A stretch of DNA of 64,000 nt from Streptomyces pristinaespiralis (GTDB lineage Bacteria; Actinomycetota; Actinomycetes; Streptomycetales; Streptomycetaceae): the NCBI RefSeq assembly GCF_001278075.1, contig NZ_CP011340.1:3100001-3164000 (forward strand). The letters are read 5' to 3'. Under the pieces are notes generated by a model. It was not told the origin of the DNA and did no database searches. It worked only from the letters and a program-made list of their open reading frames with translations. Positions 43,525-52,198 of this stretch are shown here, in pieces. The number at the start of each line of letters is the position of its first letter. Positions within the stretch are counted from its first letter, which is position 1. The position numbers and the translations under genes are program-made.

Positions 43525-44537
43525 TGAGCTCCACCGCCAAGAACCTTCTCGACCCGGGCTTCGAGCTCACTCTCCGCCCCATGCGCTACCCGGACTTCTA
43601 CGAGCGCTACCGGGACGCCATCAAGAACACCTGGACCGTGGAGGAGGTCGACCTCCACTCGGACGTGGCCGACCTGGCCAAGCTCTCCCCGGGCGAGCAG
43701 CACATGATCGGCCGGCTGGTCGCGTTCTTCGCGACGGGTGACTCGATCGTGGCGAACAACCTGGTGCTGACGCTCTACAAGCACATCAACTCCCCCGAGG
43801 CGCGGCTGTACCTGTCGCGGCAGCTGTTCGAGGAGGCCGTGCACGTCCAGTTCTATCTGACGCTGCTCGACACCTACCTCCCCGACCCCGAGGACCGGAC
43901 GGCCGCCTTCGCGGCGGTCGAGAACATCCCGTCCATCAGGGAGAAGGCCTCCTTCTGCTTCAAGTGGATGGACTCGGTCGAGAGCATCGACCGCCTGGAG
44001 ACACAGGCGGACCGCCGCCGCTTCCTGCTCAACCTGATCTGCTTCGCGGCGTGCATCGAGGGCCTGTTCTTCTACGGCGCCTTCGCGTACGTCTACTGGT
44101 TCCGCTCCCGCGGTCTGCTGCACGGTCTGGCCACCGGCACCAACTGGGTGTTCAGGGACGAGACGATGCACATGAACTTCGCCTTCGAGGTCGTGGACAC
44201 GGTCCGCAAGGAGGAGCCGGAGCTGTTCGACGACGAACTGCGGCAGCAGGTCACCGACATGCTGAAGGAAGCGGTGGAGGCGGAGCTCCAGTTCGGCCGT
44301 GACCTGTGCGGGGAGGGACTGCCGGGCATGAACACCGAGTCGATGCGCGAGTACCTCCAGTGCGTCGCCGACCAGCGGCTCACCCGCCTCGGTTTCGCGC
44401 CGGTGTACGGCTCGCAGAACCCGTTCTCCTTCATGGAGCTGCAAGGGGTCCAGGAGCTGACGAACTTCTTCGAGCGCCGCCCGTCCGCCTATCAGGTGGC
44501 GGTCGAGGGCTCGGTCGCGTTCGACGACGACTTCTGA
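43524..44537 (+). CDS. nrdB: Class Ia ribonucleotide reductase, small subunit
   Basis: 337 aa. Metal ligands: Asp in FATGDSIVANN, Glu and His in FEEAVHVQFY, later Glu/His in IEGLFFYGAF and FRDETMHMNF. The residue four after the first His is Tyr, so the radical tyrosine is present and the enzyme is Ia rather than the Phe-bearing Ic type. Start codon ATG overlaps the nrdA stop by 1 nt. Confidence 0.96.
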   Translation: MSSTAKNLLDPGFELTLRPMRYPDFYERYRDAIKNTWTVEEVDLHSDVADLAKLSPGEQHMIGRLVAFFATGDSIVANNLVLTLYKHINSPEARLYLSRQLFEEAVHVQFYLTLLDTYLPDPEDRTAAFAAVENIPSIREKASFCFKWMDSVESIDRLETQADRRRFLLNLICFAACIEGLFFYGAFAYVYWFRSRGLLHGLATGTNWVFRDETMHMNFAFEVVDTVRKEEPELFDDELRQQVTDMLKEAVEAELQFGRDLCGEGLPGMNTESMREYLQCVADQRLTRLGFAPVYGSQNPFSFMELQGVQELTNFFERRPSAYQVAVEGSVAFDDDF

Positions 44538-44562
44538 TCGTCAGGTCGCCGCTCGGGGGAAC

Positions 44563-44601
44563 AGCGGCCCGCGTCTCTCACGGGGGGAGGCGCGGGCCGC
44601 T
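44563..44601. terminator. Terminator between nrdB and M15 peptidase gene
   Basis: 11-bp perfect stem AGCGGCCCGCG / CGCGGGCCGCT, between convergent stops at 44537 and 44616. Confidence 0.75.
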
Positions 44602-44615
44602 TCGGTTCCCTTGGC

Positions 44616-45353
44616 TCAGATGCCGCAGCTGGGGGCGGACCAGTAGCGGCTGCCGCGGTGATCGACGTGCGTGTGGTCGTTGTGGCCGGGGTAGCCCGGG
44701 CCGAGGATCCCGTTGAAGCCGTGGTTACGGGCCTGCTGGGCCAGCTTGCACAGCGAGTGCGGTCCGGCGCCCAGGTCGGCCGCGTCGCCGTAGAGGTGGC
44801 GGCTGCTCGACGCGCCGCCGACCGCGCTGTTGCACGAGTACGACCGGAAACCGCTGGTCACGGTGATGGGCTGGTCGCCCAGGGCGTGCCGCAGGGCCTC
44901 CAGCTTCCACATCGTCCGCAGCGCGTTGGCCTTGGCGGTCGCCGCGCTCACCGCGCCGCCGGACCAGGTCGAGTTGCAGCGGTTGAGCTCGGCGTAGCTG
45001 AAGTGGGCCGGTGTGCAGTCGCTGTCCTGGAGGGCGTAGATCTTGCTGAAGGTGGCGGGACCGGCGACGCCGTCGGCGGCGAGGCCGTAGGCGGACTGGA
45101 AGCGCTTGACGGCGGCGGTGGTGGCCGGCCCGTAGGAGCCGTCGACGGCGAGCACGGCGCCGTAGCCCGGGTAACCGGACATGCGGATCTGGAGCTGGGT
45201 GACGTCGGAGCCGGAAGCTCCCTGGGACAGGGTGCGTGACCAGGTGTAGCAGTCGTCGGCCTGCGCGCTGCCGGCGGTCGCGACGACCCCGCCCAGACCG
45301 GCAACCATGAGCATGACAATCGAGAGCAGCAGTCGTGCGGTGCGTCTGAACAT
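44616..45353 (-). CDS. Secreted PG-binding + M15A D-Ala-D-Ala carboxypeptidase
   Basis: 245 aa from ATG 45353. Signal peptide about 1-32 (RLLLSIVMLMVAGLGGVVATAGSAQA). Residues ~38-105 are a PG_binding_1 domain (SQGASGSDVTQLQIRMSG; DGSYGPATTAAVKRFQSAYG). The zinc peptidase carries SRHLYGDAADLG (His and Asp ligands) and NDHTHVDHRG (third His). Architecture equals the S. albus G zinc carboxypeptidase, which trims peptidoglycan stem peptides. Confidence 0.92.
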   Translation of the reverse strand: MFRRTARLLLSIVMLMVAGLGGVVATAGSAQADDCYTWSRTLSQGASGSDVTQLQIRMSGYPGYGAVLAVDGSYGPATTAAVKRFQSAYGLAADGVAGPATFSKIYALQDSDCTPAHFSYAELNRCNSTWSGGAVSAATAKANALRTMWKLEALRHALGDQPITVTSGFRSYSCNSAVGGASSSRHLYGDAADLGAGPHSLCKLAQQARNHGFNGILGPGYPGHNDHTHVDHRGSRYWSAPSCGI

Positions 45354-45422
45354 CGGGCCTCCATACCGGGTGGGGACGGTGCAACCACCGAGACTGGCGG
45401 GCCGTTCCACGCGCGTCAACCA

Positions 45423-45459
45423 CGCCTGAGCAGGCGTCATTTGTCCGCCCAATGACGCC
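45423..45459. promoter_or_regulatory. Overlapping inverted repeats upstream of M15 gene
   Basis: ACGCCTG-AG-CAGGCGT (45424-45439) and GGCGTCATT...AATGACGCC (45433-45459, 9-bp arms) share the segment GGCGT, so the two cannot pair at once. They sit 70-106 nt before the peptidase start. Operator or switch is possible; function unknown. Confidence 0.4.
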
Positions 45460-45473
45460 CGCGTGAACAGCGA

Positions 45474-45500
45474 CGGCCCCGCTCGCGGTGAGCGGGGCCG
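45474..45500 (-). terminator. def terminator
   Basis: 11-bp stem CGGCCCCGCTC / GAGCGGGGCCG with a 5-nt loop, 16 nt past the deformylase stop. Confidence 0.75.
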
Positions 45501-45516
45501 GCGGGTGTGCGCGGGA

Positions 45517-46161
45517 TCAGTCGTTGGGGACGACCTCGTAGCGCGGGGTGCCCTCCGCCATCTGCCGCAGCGCGTCCTTGCGCTCACGCTTGGAGAGGCG
45601 GTCGATGTAGAGGTACCCGTACAGGTGATCGGTCTCGTGCTGCAGGCAGCGGGCGAAGTAGCCGGTGCCCCGGACCTTGACCGGGTTGCCCTGCGCGTCC
45701 TGGCCGCGGACCACCGCGTAGTCGGGACGGGCCAGCGAGGCGTACGCGGTCGGCACGGAGAGACAGCCCTCGTTGGAGTCGTCGAGGACACGCTGCTCCG
45801 GCGCCAGCTCCTCCAGGACCGGGTTGCAGACCACACCGGTGTGCCGCACGCCCTCGTCGTCCGGGCAGTCGTAGACGAACACCTTCAGATCGACGCCGAT
45901 CTGGTTGGCGGCGAGCCCCACGCCCTCGGCCGTCTTCTGGCTGGCGAACATGTCGTCGATGAGGGCGGCGAGCTTGTCGTCGAACTCGGTGACGTCCTTG
46001 CACTCCTTGTGGAGCACGGGGTTTCCCACGACCGTGATCGGACGCGAGGTGCCGCGCTCGCGGTGCGCCAGCTCACGCTCCTCGCAGTTCTCCGTGTCGA
46101 TGAGGAAACCCTCCTCGTCGACCCGCTGGTCCGTCCCCTGCTGCGACTGCTGCGACGCCAT
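45517..46161 (-). CDS. def: Peptide deformylase
   Basis: 214 aa, with a ~40-residue N-terminal extension compared with E. coli Def. The three family motifs are intact: [17 protein letters not shown] (Cys metal ligand) and the HETDH zinc/iron helix in [11 protein letters not shown]. It removes the formyl group from nascent chains. Same strand and 82 nt after the TPR gene. Confidence 0.96.
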   Translation of the reverse strand: MASQQSQQGTDQRVDEEGFLIDTENCEERELAHRERGTSRPITVVGNPVLHKECKDVTEFDDKLAALIDDMFASQKTAEGVGLAANQIGVDLKVFVYDCPDDEGVRHTGVVCNPVLEELAPEQRVLDDSNEGCLSVPTAYASLARPDYAVVRGQDAQGNPVKVRGTGYFARCLQHETDHLYGYLYIDRLSKRERKDALRQMAEGTPRYEVVPND

Positions 46162-46243
46162 GTCAGCCTCTGCGCCCTTCTCAGTACCCGACCATGGCCC
46201 GATGCCCGGTCACTCACGTGTCCGTACAGCCTACGGGCAGGCG

Positions 46244-47224
46244 TCAGCAGACTTCCTCGAGATCCCGCCACTCCCGTGAGTCCGGACTGTCCGCGACCCA
46301 GCCGTCGAGCAGTCCCCGCACCAGTCCGGCGGGCGCCGCTATGCCGCACTCGCGCTCCGGCGACCAGAGATCGCCACCCGTACGGTGCCCCAGCGGACCC
46401 GGGTGACCCGGCTCGCTGTGATCGTGCGGATCGAGGTGCTCCCCCTCGCCCTCCGCGCTCGGCATGCTTCCCTCGGAACAGGCCCGGCACAGCAGCCGCA
46501 CGGACGAGGACCAGTCCTCCGCGGCGAATCCGGCGTCCGCCGCCAGCCGCTCCAGGGCGTCCCGGTCGTTCTCCGTCGCCGCCTCCAGCAGGACCACCCA
46601 GGTCGGGACGGGAGAGGGCGCCCAGAGCTCGATCTCGTCGAAGACCGGGAAGGACGGGCCCGCGGTGGTCGTGCGCTCTCCGTTCGGGACGCCGTCGTGC
46701 AGCACGACCTCGCCCCAGCGCCGCCCGGACGACGGCAGCGGGATGGAGAGCACCTCTATCCGGGCCGGGTCGAGCCTGCGGCCCCACACCACCTCGGCCT
46801 CGCCCTCGGGCGAGAGCCGCACCGCGGCGCTGCCCAGGTCCATACCGACGGGCTCGCCGTTCGCCGCGGCCGCTCCCGGAACCTTCAGGCCGTACGCCTG
46901 CCAGGCGCGGCGGGCCAGCGGCCAGTCCTGGAGGGCGGTGGCGGCGATGCCGACGTTCCACCAGTCCGGGGCGCCCGTCTCCTTGTCCAGCAGCGCGACC
47001 GCCCGCAGTCCCGCCGCGCGGGCCTGCTCCCAGTCGTGCCGGAACTTGTGCAGCAGCGCCAGATTGAACCAGGACTCGGAGAGCCAGGGTTCAAGATCCG
47101 CCGCCCGCGTCAGCAGCGCGCCCGCGTCCTCGTACCGGCCGTCGCCGATCAGCGTGAACGCGCGGTCCGTGGCCTGCCGCCAAGAGGCGGAGGGCCGATG
47201 CCGTACCTTCCCGAAGATCCTCAC
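46244..47224 (-). CDS. TPR protein of unknown function
   Basis: 326 aa from GTG 47224 (starts MRIFGKVRHRPSASWRQ; ATG 47266 is an upstream alternative). Two or three TPRs at about 20-115 (TLIGDGRYEDAGALLTRAADLEP; WFNLALLHKFRHDWEQARAAG), then a beta-rich domain (VWGRRLDPARIEVLSIPLPSSG; VVLHDGVPNGERTT) and a Cys-containing acidic C-terminus with LLCRACSEG. Conserved in streptomycetes next to def; no assigned role. Cytoplasmic. Confidence 0.82.
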   Translation of the reverse strand: MRIFGKVRHRPSASWRQATDRAFTLIGDGRYEDAGALLTRAADLEPWLSESWFNLALLHKFRHDWEQARAAGLRAVALLDKETGAPDWWNVGIAATALQDWPLARRAWQAYGLKVPGAAAANGEPVGMDLGSAAVRLSPEGEAEVVWGRRLDPARIEVLSIPLPSSGRRWGEVVLHDGVPNGERTTTAGPSFPVFDEIELWAPSPVPTWVVLLEAATENDRDALERLAADAGFAAEDWSSSVRLLCRACSEGSMPSAEGEGEHLDPHDHSEPGHPGPLGHRTGGDLWSPERECGIAAPAGLVRGLLDGWVADSPDSREWRDLEEVC

Positions 47225-47370
47225 GATTCCCGCCTGCCGGTCGCTCGGGGCACTGCCCGGACGCATGACTGTCTGCCTGCTTCTGTGCCTTCTTTCGCAT
47301 CCAACCATGCCCGGTCGCAGGCTCGCTCATTACCCATGGGTTACCCCGTGGGGACAGGGGCCGGACCGCC

Positions 47371-48624
47371 TCACACAAGGACTCTGCCCAGGACTCTGGC
47401 CAGGGATTCGACCACCTCGGGCTGGTAGTCGTGCCCCGTGCCGAGCCTCAGCTGCTCCAGTGCGGCCAGTGCCCCGCCCGCTCTGGCTCCGCTTCCCCCG
47501 GCGAGGTCGTCGTATGCGTTGACGGCACGCACGATCCTGGCGGCCAGCGGCTGGTCACGGTAGGGGTCTGCCTGCTGCTCCACGACGGCGGCCACGGCCG
47601 CGGGAACGCCGGTGCGCCGGACCACCGCTCCGCCGAGCAGCGCGATACGGCGCTGCTCGGCCGGCGGCAGCGACGCGGTGGCACCGTCCGGCACGGGGTC
47701 GACGAGGGACAGCTGTCCGATGTCGTGCATCAGCGCCGCGTACTCCAGCAAGGTCAGGTCCGGCCCGGACAGGCCCATCTCGCGGCCGACAGCGGTGCTG
47801 AGCTCCGCGACCCGGCGGGCGTGGCCCGGCCGGGTGTAGCCGGCGACCTCGGTGGCGCGGGCGAGGGAGGCGATGGTCTGGCCGTAGGTGGCGCGCACGG
47901 CCGCGTACCGCCGGAACGACAGCTGGGTGAGCAGCAGCGGCACGCAGAAGACCGGCAGGGCCCACAGGCCCGCGACGGCCACCGCCAGCGCCATGACCGC
48001 GCCGGTCGCGCCGACGGCGGAGCCGATACCGGGCAGCGCCCGCAGCTCGTCCCGCAGCAGCGGCCCGAAGGGGTGGCCGGTGTGGGCGCGCAGCATGACG
48101 GCGGCCAGCACGGCGTCGCACAGCGCGGTCAGCACCAGCAGCACCAACAGGAACAGGGCGTAGTAGGGCCCCTCCCCGAGCCACAGGCCCAACTCGCCCG
48201 AGATGTACAGCGGCTGGAAGCACACCGCGGTGAATCCGACCGTCAGCACCCGCCGCGCCACATGGTCGAGCGCGGGGCCCTGACCGCGGGCGACGTGCGG
48301 CACGGCGCCGACGAGTGCGCCCGCGACGACGACGGCGACCACCTGGAAGGCCCCGTGGTCCGTCGACTGCCCCGCGCACTCACCGAGCAGGGCGTACGCC
48401 AGCGCACCCGCGGCTCCCAGCGGGGCGGGCTCCCGCTCCCCGGGGACCGCTCCCCACCGGGCGAGCTCCCCGACGGCTATGAACGCGCCGAAGGCGAGGG
48501 CGTTCGCGGGCTGTGCCACCCCGTGGGAGACGACCCACGCGAGGGCGGCCGCGGACACGACGACCGCGGCCGTGTGGATGGCGTGGAGAACGCGTACGGG
48601 CCGCCGTGCGCGGGGGCCTTTCAC
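47371..48624 (-). CDS. Membrane protein with HD phosphohydrolase domain
   Basis: 417 aa from GTG 48624. Residues 1-225 form about 6-7 TM helices (VVVSAALAWVVSHG, VVAVVVAGALVGAVPHV, YYALFLLVLLVLTALCDAVL). Residues 235-417 are an HD domain (YTRPGHARRVAELSTAVGREM; LEYAALMHDIGQLSL), with the HD pair kept. The GYP loop that marks c-di-GMP-degrading HD-GYP proteins is not present. It starts 25 nt after a full HD-GYP paralogue on the same strand. Confidence 0.85.
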   Translation of the reverse strand: MKGPRARRPVRVLHAIHTAAVVVSAAALAWVVSHGVAQPANALAFGAFIAVGELARWGAVPGEREPAPLGAAGALAYALLGECAGQSTDHGAFQVVAVVVAGALVGAVPHVARGQGPALDHVARRVLTVGFTAVCFQPLYISGELGLWLGEGPYYALFLLVLLVLTALCDAVLAAVMLRAHTGHPFGPLLRDELRALPGIGSAVGATGAVMALAVAVAGLWALPVFCVPLLLTQLSFRRYAAVRATYGQTIASLARATEVAGYTRPGHARRVAELSTAVGREMGLSGPDLTLLEYAALMHDIGQLSLVDPVPDGATASLPPAEQRRIALLGGAVVRRTGVPAAVAAVVEQQADPYRDQPLAARIVRAVNAYDDLAGGSGARAGGALAALEQLRLGTGHDYQPEVVESLARVLGRVLV

Positions 48625-48649
48625 GCCCGGCTCCGCCGGCGTGGGCCGC

Positions 48650-50035
48650 TCACCCTGTCCGTATCTGATGCGAAGCCCCCGTTTCCGGCGACCGCGGCGG
48701 CCCGGGCGGTCCCACCGGGACCGCCGCCTCGTCCGACGTCACCGAGGTCTGCCACCCGTGCCGCTCCAGCGCGCGCACCAGGGCGCGCACCATCCTCGGG
48801 TCGAACTGCGTACCGGCGCACCGCTCCAGCTCGCGCAGCGCGACCGCCACCGGTCTGGCGCGCCGGTAGCAGCGGGTCGACGTCATCGCGTCGAACGCGT
48901 CGGCCACGGCCACCACCCGGGCGAACTCGGGGATCTGGTGGCCCACCAGGCCGTACGGATAGCCGCTGCCGTCCATGCGCTCGTGGTGGTGCAGGATCGC
49001 CGCCCGGGCCTCCCCCAGGAAGCCGATGCCGCGCACCATCTCGTGCCCGTACTCCGGGTGGAGCTCGATCACCCGCCGTTCCTCCGGCGTCAGCGGCCCT
49101 TCCTTGCGCAGCACCCTCGTCGGCACGCCCAGCTTGCCCACGTCGTGCAGGATGCCGGCGAACCGGACGATCTCGAGGCGCTCCTCCTCCATGTGCAGTT
49201 CCCGGGCGATCAGCACGGAGGCCCGGCCGACGCGTTCGCTGTGCCCGCGGGTGTACCGGTCCTTGATGTCGACGGCCTGCACCAGGGCCCGGATCGTCGC
49301 CTGATGGGCGGCGCGCTCGCGGTGGTACTGGGCGAAGATCCAGCAGGAGATGTACATGGGCAGCAGCACGAACAGGGCCGAGAGCGGCCCGTAGGAGCTG
49401 CCCCACAGGACCGCCATCATCAGCCCGGCGAGCCCGTGCACACAGTGCGGTGCGGCCGATCCCGACAGACCCCGCCGCACGGCGGGCGGCACGACCCTCC
49501 CCCACCGCGCGCTGCGCGGGGGCGGCACCGCGACCGCCGTGGCGCGGATGCCGCCGTCGAGGAGCGTCACCACCAGGCAGCAGGCGAGCGCCCCGGCGAG
49601 TGCCGGCAACAGCGCGTACGGGAAGTCCGGTGCTCGCGGCGTCCGTTCGCCGCCGAACAGCAGATACGCGTGGGCGGCGCTCCAGGTCGCGAGGGCCAGC
49701 CGGGCCGCGCGCCACGTCCGGCGGACGCCGGCCGGCGGGCCGTCGACCCGTCCGAGCAGCGCGCCCGGCACGGGGACCAGAGCCGCCGCGGCGGGCGGCA
49801 GCAGAAAGGCCGCCGCCAGCAGCACGGGGAAGAACGTGCCGGCACCGACGGGGGCGGAGTCGTCGCCGTCACGCCGGCGGGCGGGCATCTCGCACCCGGC
49901 GTACAGGGCGGCGAGCAGCAGTACGGTCGGCCAGGGCACCACGGCGCCGGGGACGGCCACCGGAGCGGCGGCGACCGCCGCGCAGAGGATCACGCCGAGG
50001 ATGTACGCGCGCGCCGCCGCCGGTATGGCTGTCAC
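48650..50035 (-). CDS. Membrane-anchored HD-GYP phosphodiesterase-like protein
   Basis: 461 aa from GTG 50035. An N-terminal region with about six TM helices (YILGVILCAAVAAAPVAV; FFPVLLAAAFLLPPAAAALV), then a complete HD-GYP domain at 245-420: RGHSERVGRASVLIA, FAGILHDVGKLGVP, HPEYGHEMV, HHHERMDGSGYPYGL (GYP) and VADAFDAMTS. HD-GYP proteins hydrolyse c-di-GMP to GMP, and c-di-GMP controls Streptomyces development through BldD. Enzyme activity not proven from sequence. Confidence 0.9.
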   Translation of the reverse strand: MTAIPAAARAYILGVILCAAVAAAPVAVPGAVVPWPTVLLLAALYAGCEMPARRRDGDDSAPVGAGTFFPVLLAAAFLLPPAAAALVPVPGALLGRVDGPPAGVRRTWRAARLALATWSAAHAYLLFGGERTPRAPDFPYALLPALAGALACCLVVTLLDGGIRATAVAVPPPRSARWGRVVPPAVRRGLSGSAAPHCVHGLAGLMMAVLWGSSYGPLSALFVLLPMYISCWIFAQYHRERAAHQATIRALVQAVDIKDRYTRGHSERVGRASVLIARELHMEEERLEIVRFAGILHDVGKLGVPTRVLRKEGPLTPEERRVIELHPEYGHEMVRGIGFLGEARAAILHHHERMDGSGYPYGLVGHQIPEFARVVAVADAFDAMTSTRCYRRARPVAVALRELERCAGTQFDPRMVRALVRALERHGWQTSVTSDEAAVPVGPPGPPRSPETGASHQIRTG

Positions 50036-50147
50036 TGCCCCACGTCCTCCTCACAACCCTCCTCGAGCAGCGCCACGCTAGCGAGTTGGGGAGTGACAGG
50101 AGGACGTACGGCGAGTATTCGCACGTACGGGTGACAGGGTCAGGCAG

Positions 50148-50190
50148 ACGCACAGGGTGCGCCGCGATGCTCGCGGCGCACCCTGTGCGT
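50148..50190 (-). terminator. sigR-rsrA operon terminator
   Basis: Perfect 20-bp stem (ACGCACAGGGTGCGCCGCGA and its complement) with a TGC loop, 24 nt past the rsrA stop. The strongest hairpin in the window. Confidence 0.9.
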
Positions 50191-50213
50191 ACGGCCGGTG
50201 GTGTGCGGCGGCC

Positions 50214-50510
50214 CTAGTCCTGGGCGGTCGCCACGTCCTTGTCGGGGACGGCCTGCCCCGAGCGGATCAGGTCGATGCGCCCCATGACCTTCGCCCGCAG
50301 GTCGCTGGGCACGTCGTCCTGCCCGCAGCAACGCTTGACCAGCTTCTTCACCGCTTGCTCCAGGCCGTACTTCTCCAGGCACGGGGAGCACTCCTCGAAG
50401 TGCACCTCGAACTTGGTGCAGTCACTGTCGGGCATCTCGTGGTCGAGGAACTCGTAGAGGTGGTCCAGGACCTCCGAGCAGTCCGTCTCGTGCGGCTCTC
50501 CGCAGCTCAT
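50214..50510 (-). CDS. rsrA: Zinc redox-sensing anti-sigma factor RsrA
   Basis: 98 aa from ATG 50510. ZAS ligands Cys11, His37, Cys41 and Cys44 (in VHFEECSPC) align in number with S. coelicolor RsrA; further Cys at 3, 31, 61 and 62. Under thiol oxidation a Cys11-Cys44-type disulfide expels zinc and releases SigR. ATGA overlap with sigR. Confidence 0.97.
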   Translation of the reverse strand: MSCGEPHETDCSEVLDHLYEFLDHEMPDSDCTKFEVHFEECSPCLEKYGLEQAVKKLVKRCCGQDDVPSDLRAKVMGRIDLIRSGQAVPDKDVATAQD

Positions 50511-51358
50511 GAGCCCGAGCCTTTCGCGTCGTTCGACTCCCCCGCACCGGCCGGGACGAGCCCGCGCTCGCGGGCGTAGTCCTCGAGCATGCCGCGCAGT
50601 TGGCGGCGGCCACGGTGCAGGCGGGACATCACCGTACCGATGGGTGTTCCCATGATGTCCGCGATCTCCTTGTACGCAAAGCCCTCGACGTCGGCGAGAT
50701 AGACCGCGATCCGGAACTCCTCGGGGATCGCCTGCAGGGCTTCCTTGACGTCCGAATCCGGCAGATGGTCGAGGGCCTGCGACTCCGCGGAGCGCAGCCC
50801 GGTCGACATGTGCGACTCGGCGCGCGCGAGCTGCCAGTCCTCGATCTCCTCCGCCGCGCTGCGCTGGGGCTCGCGCTGCTTCTTGCGGTAGGAGTTGATG
50901 AAGGTGTTCGTGAGGATCCGGTACATCCACGCCTTGAGGTTCGTGCCCTCACGGAACTGGTGGAAGGACCCGTACGCCTTCGCGTACGTCTCCTGCACGA
51001 GATCCTCGGCATCGGCGGGATTCCGCGTCATGCGCAGCGCGGCCGAATACATCTGGTCCAGGTAGCCGAGAGCGTCCCGCTCGAAGCGGGCATTGCGCTC
51101 GAGCGTCGTCTCCTCGGACGTCTGCGCCTGACCGTCGTCGGTCCCTGCGTCGGTCCCAGTGACCGGACCCACCTCCTCCAACGCTGTGGCGGGGCCGAAA
51201 GCCGACCCGCTCGAATCGGAGAATAGTCGACCTTGGTCCACCGGGCCCTGCCGATTCACGTCACCCGCCGCAGGAACCGGCCCGCTCTTGCCCTGCGACA
51301 GCACCGTCCAGTCCAACCCGTTGGCGCGCTCGGCTGTCGGGCAGAAGGTCGTACCCAT
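50507..51358 (-). CDS. sigR: ECF sigma factor SigR, long-form frame
   Basis: From ATG 51358 the frame gives 283 aa (SigR'-like); the standard SigR starts at GTG 51172 (221 aa, [11 protein letters not shown]). Region 2: [30 protein letters not shown]; region 4: [44 protein letters not shown]. SigR directs the thiol-oxidative stress regulon (thioredoxin, mycothiol). In S. coelicolor the longer, unstable isoform is made from a SigR-dependent promoter; the same promoter is perfect here, so both starts are probably used. Confidence 0.95.
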   Translation of the reverse strand: MGTTFCPTAERANGLDWTVLSQGKSGPVPAAGDVNRQGPVDQGRLFSDSSGSAFGPATALEEVGPVTGTDAGTDDGQAQTSEETTLERNARFERDALGYLDQMYSAALRMTRNPADAEDLVQETYAKAYGSFHQFREGTNLKAWMYRILTNTFINSYRKKQREPQRSAAEEIEDWQLARAESHMSTGLRSAESQALDHLPDSDVKEALQAIPEEFRIAVYLADVEGFAYKEIADIMGTPIGTVMSRLHRGRRQLRGMLEDYARERGLVPAGAGESNDAKGSGS

Positions 51359-51401
51359 GCGGCGGACTCCCTACTCCATGCTCTGTTCTGACTTTCGCCT
51401 C

Positions 51402-51427
51402 AACAGCCACGGCCGGTGTCTCATTCC
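51402..51427 (-). promoter_or_regulatory. SigR-dependent promoter (sigR P2)
   Basis: GGAAT-N18-GTT on the minus strand, an exact match to the SigR consensus, 44 nt before ATG 51358. It overlaps the last codons of the upstream hydrolase gene. Confidence 0.92.
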
Positions 51428-52056
51428 CGCAGTGACCCGGTCCACCTGGTCACGGCGTCGGTGATGGTGAGAAGGGTCTCCTCCTCCGTGGTCCCGGCGC
51501 GCTTGGGCACGGCGAACCCGTGGTCCCCGTGTGCCACTTCCACCAGCTCGTAGGACCCCTCGGGGAACTCGCCGGGCCTGCCGAAGGGGTCGCTGCCGCC
51601 CTGCACGACGAGCGTCGGAACACCGGCGCCGAGCAGCTCGTCCGCGCGGGACTTCTCCGGCCGCCCCGGCGGGTGCAGCGGGAAGCTCAGCGCCAGAACG
51701 GCCGCCGCACCGAGCTCCGCGGCGGTCCTGCAGGCCACGCGCGCGCCGGCGCTGCGTCCGCCGGCGACGACCGGCAGGCCCTTCTTCGTGAGCGCCGGCC
51801 AGAGGTCGCGCCAGGCGGCGTCCAGGGTCCGCGGCGCGGGCGCGACCTTCTTGCCCGCCACCCGCCAGGGCTGCTCCACGAGAGCGACCGTGACACCGTG
51901 CGCCGGCAGGACGCGTGCGATCGCCTGGAGATCGCGCGCTTCGATGCCTCCGCCGGCGCCGTGCCCGAGCGCCAGCACGTGGTGCGCGCGCTTCCCGCCG
52001 AACCAGGTGATCCGGGCTTCGCCGCCGGCGGCCTCGATGATCTCTTTCCGCTCCAT
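51421..52056 (-). CDS. KANL3/Tex30-type alpha/beta hydrolase
   Basis: 211 aa from ATG 52056. Nucleophile elbow GGRSAGARVA, the early VLALGHGAGGG loop of the KANL3/Tex30 group, and VAHGDHGF supplying the His. Probable small esterase; substrate unknown. Its 3' end carries the sigR P2 promoter. Confidence 0.85.
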   Translation of the reverse strand: MERKEIIEAAGGEARITWFGGKRAHHVLALGHGAGGGIEARDLQAIARVLPAHGVTVALVEQPWRVAGKKVAPAPRTLDAAWRDLWPALTKKGLPVVAGGRSAGARVACRTAAELGAAAVLALSFPLHPPGRPEKSRADELLGAGVPTLVVQGGSDPFGRPGEFPEGSYELVEVAHGDHGFAVPKRAGTTEEETLLTITDAVTRWTGSLRE

Positions 52057-52198
52057 CCGGCCATTCTGGCGCGGGGCCGCCGGCCGCGCCGTTCCCGGCC
52101 GCGGCGCCATCGGCGTGCGCGGCGTGCGCGGCGCCGGCGGTCGGCGTTCCGTGGCGGTGCCCGTCGTGCGGATCAGGAGGTACGCCCCCGGGCCCCGG

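Noticed and set aside
43524..44537. Class Ic NrdB (radical Tyr replaced by Phe)
   Set aside because: The residue four after the first His ligand is Tyr (HVQFY), so the radical Tyr is present.
45354..45516. c-di-AMP (ydaO) riboswitch before the cell-wall peptidase gene
   Set aside because: None of the conserved ydaO segments is visible and the spacer is too short after the def terminator.
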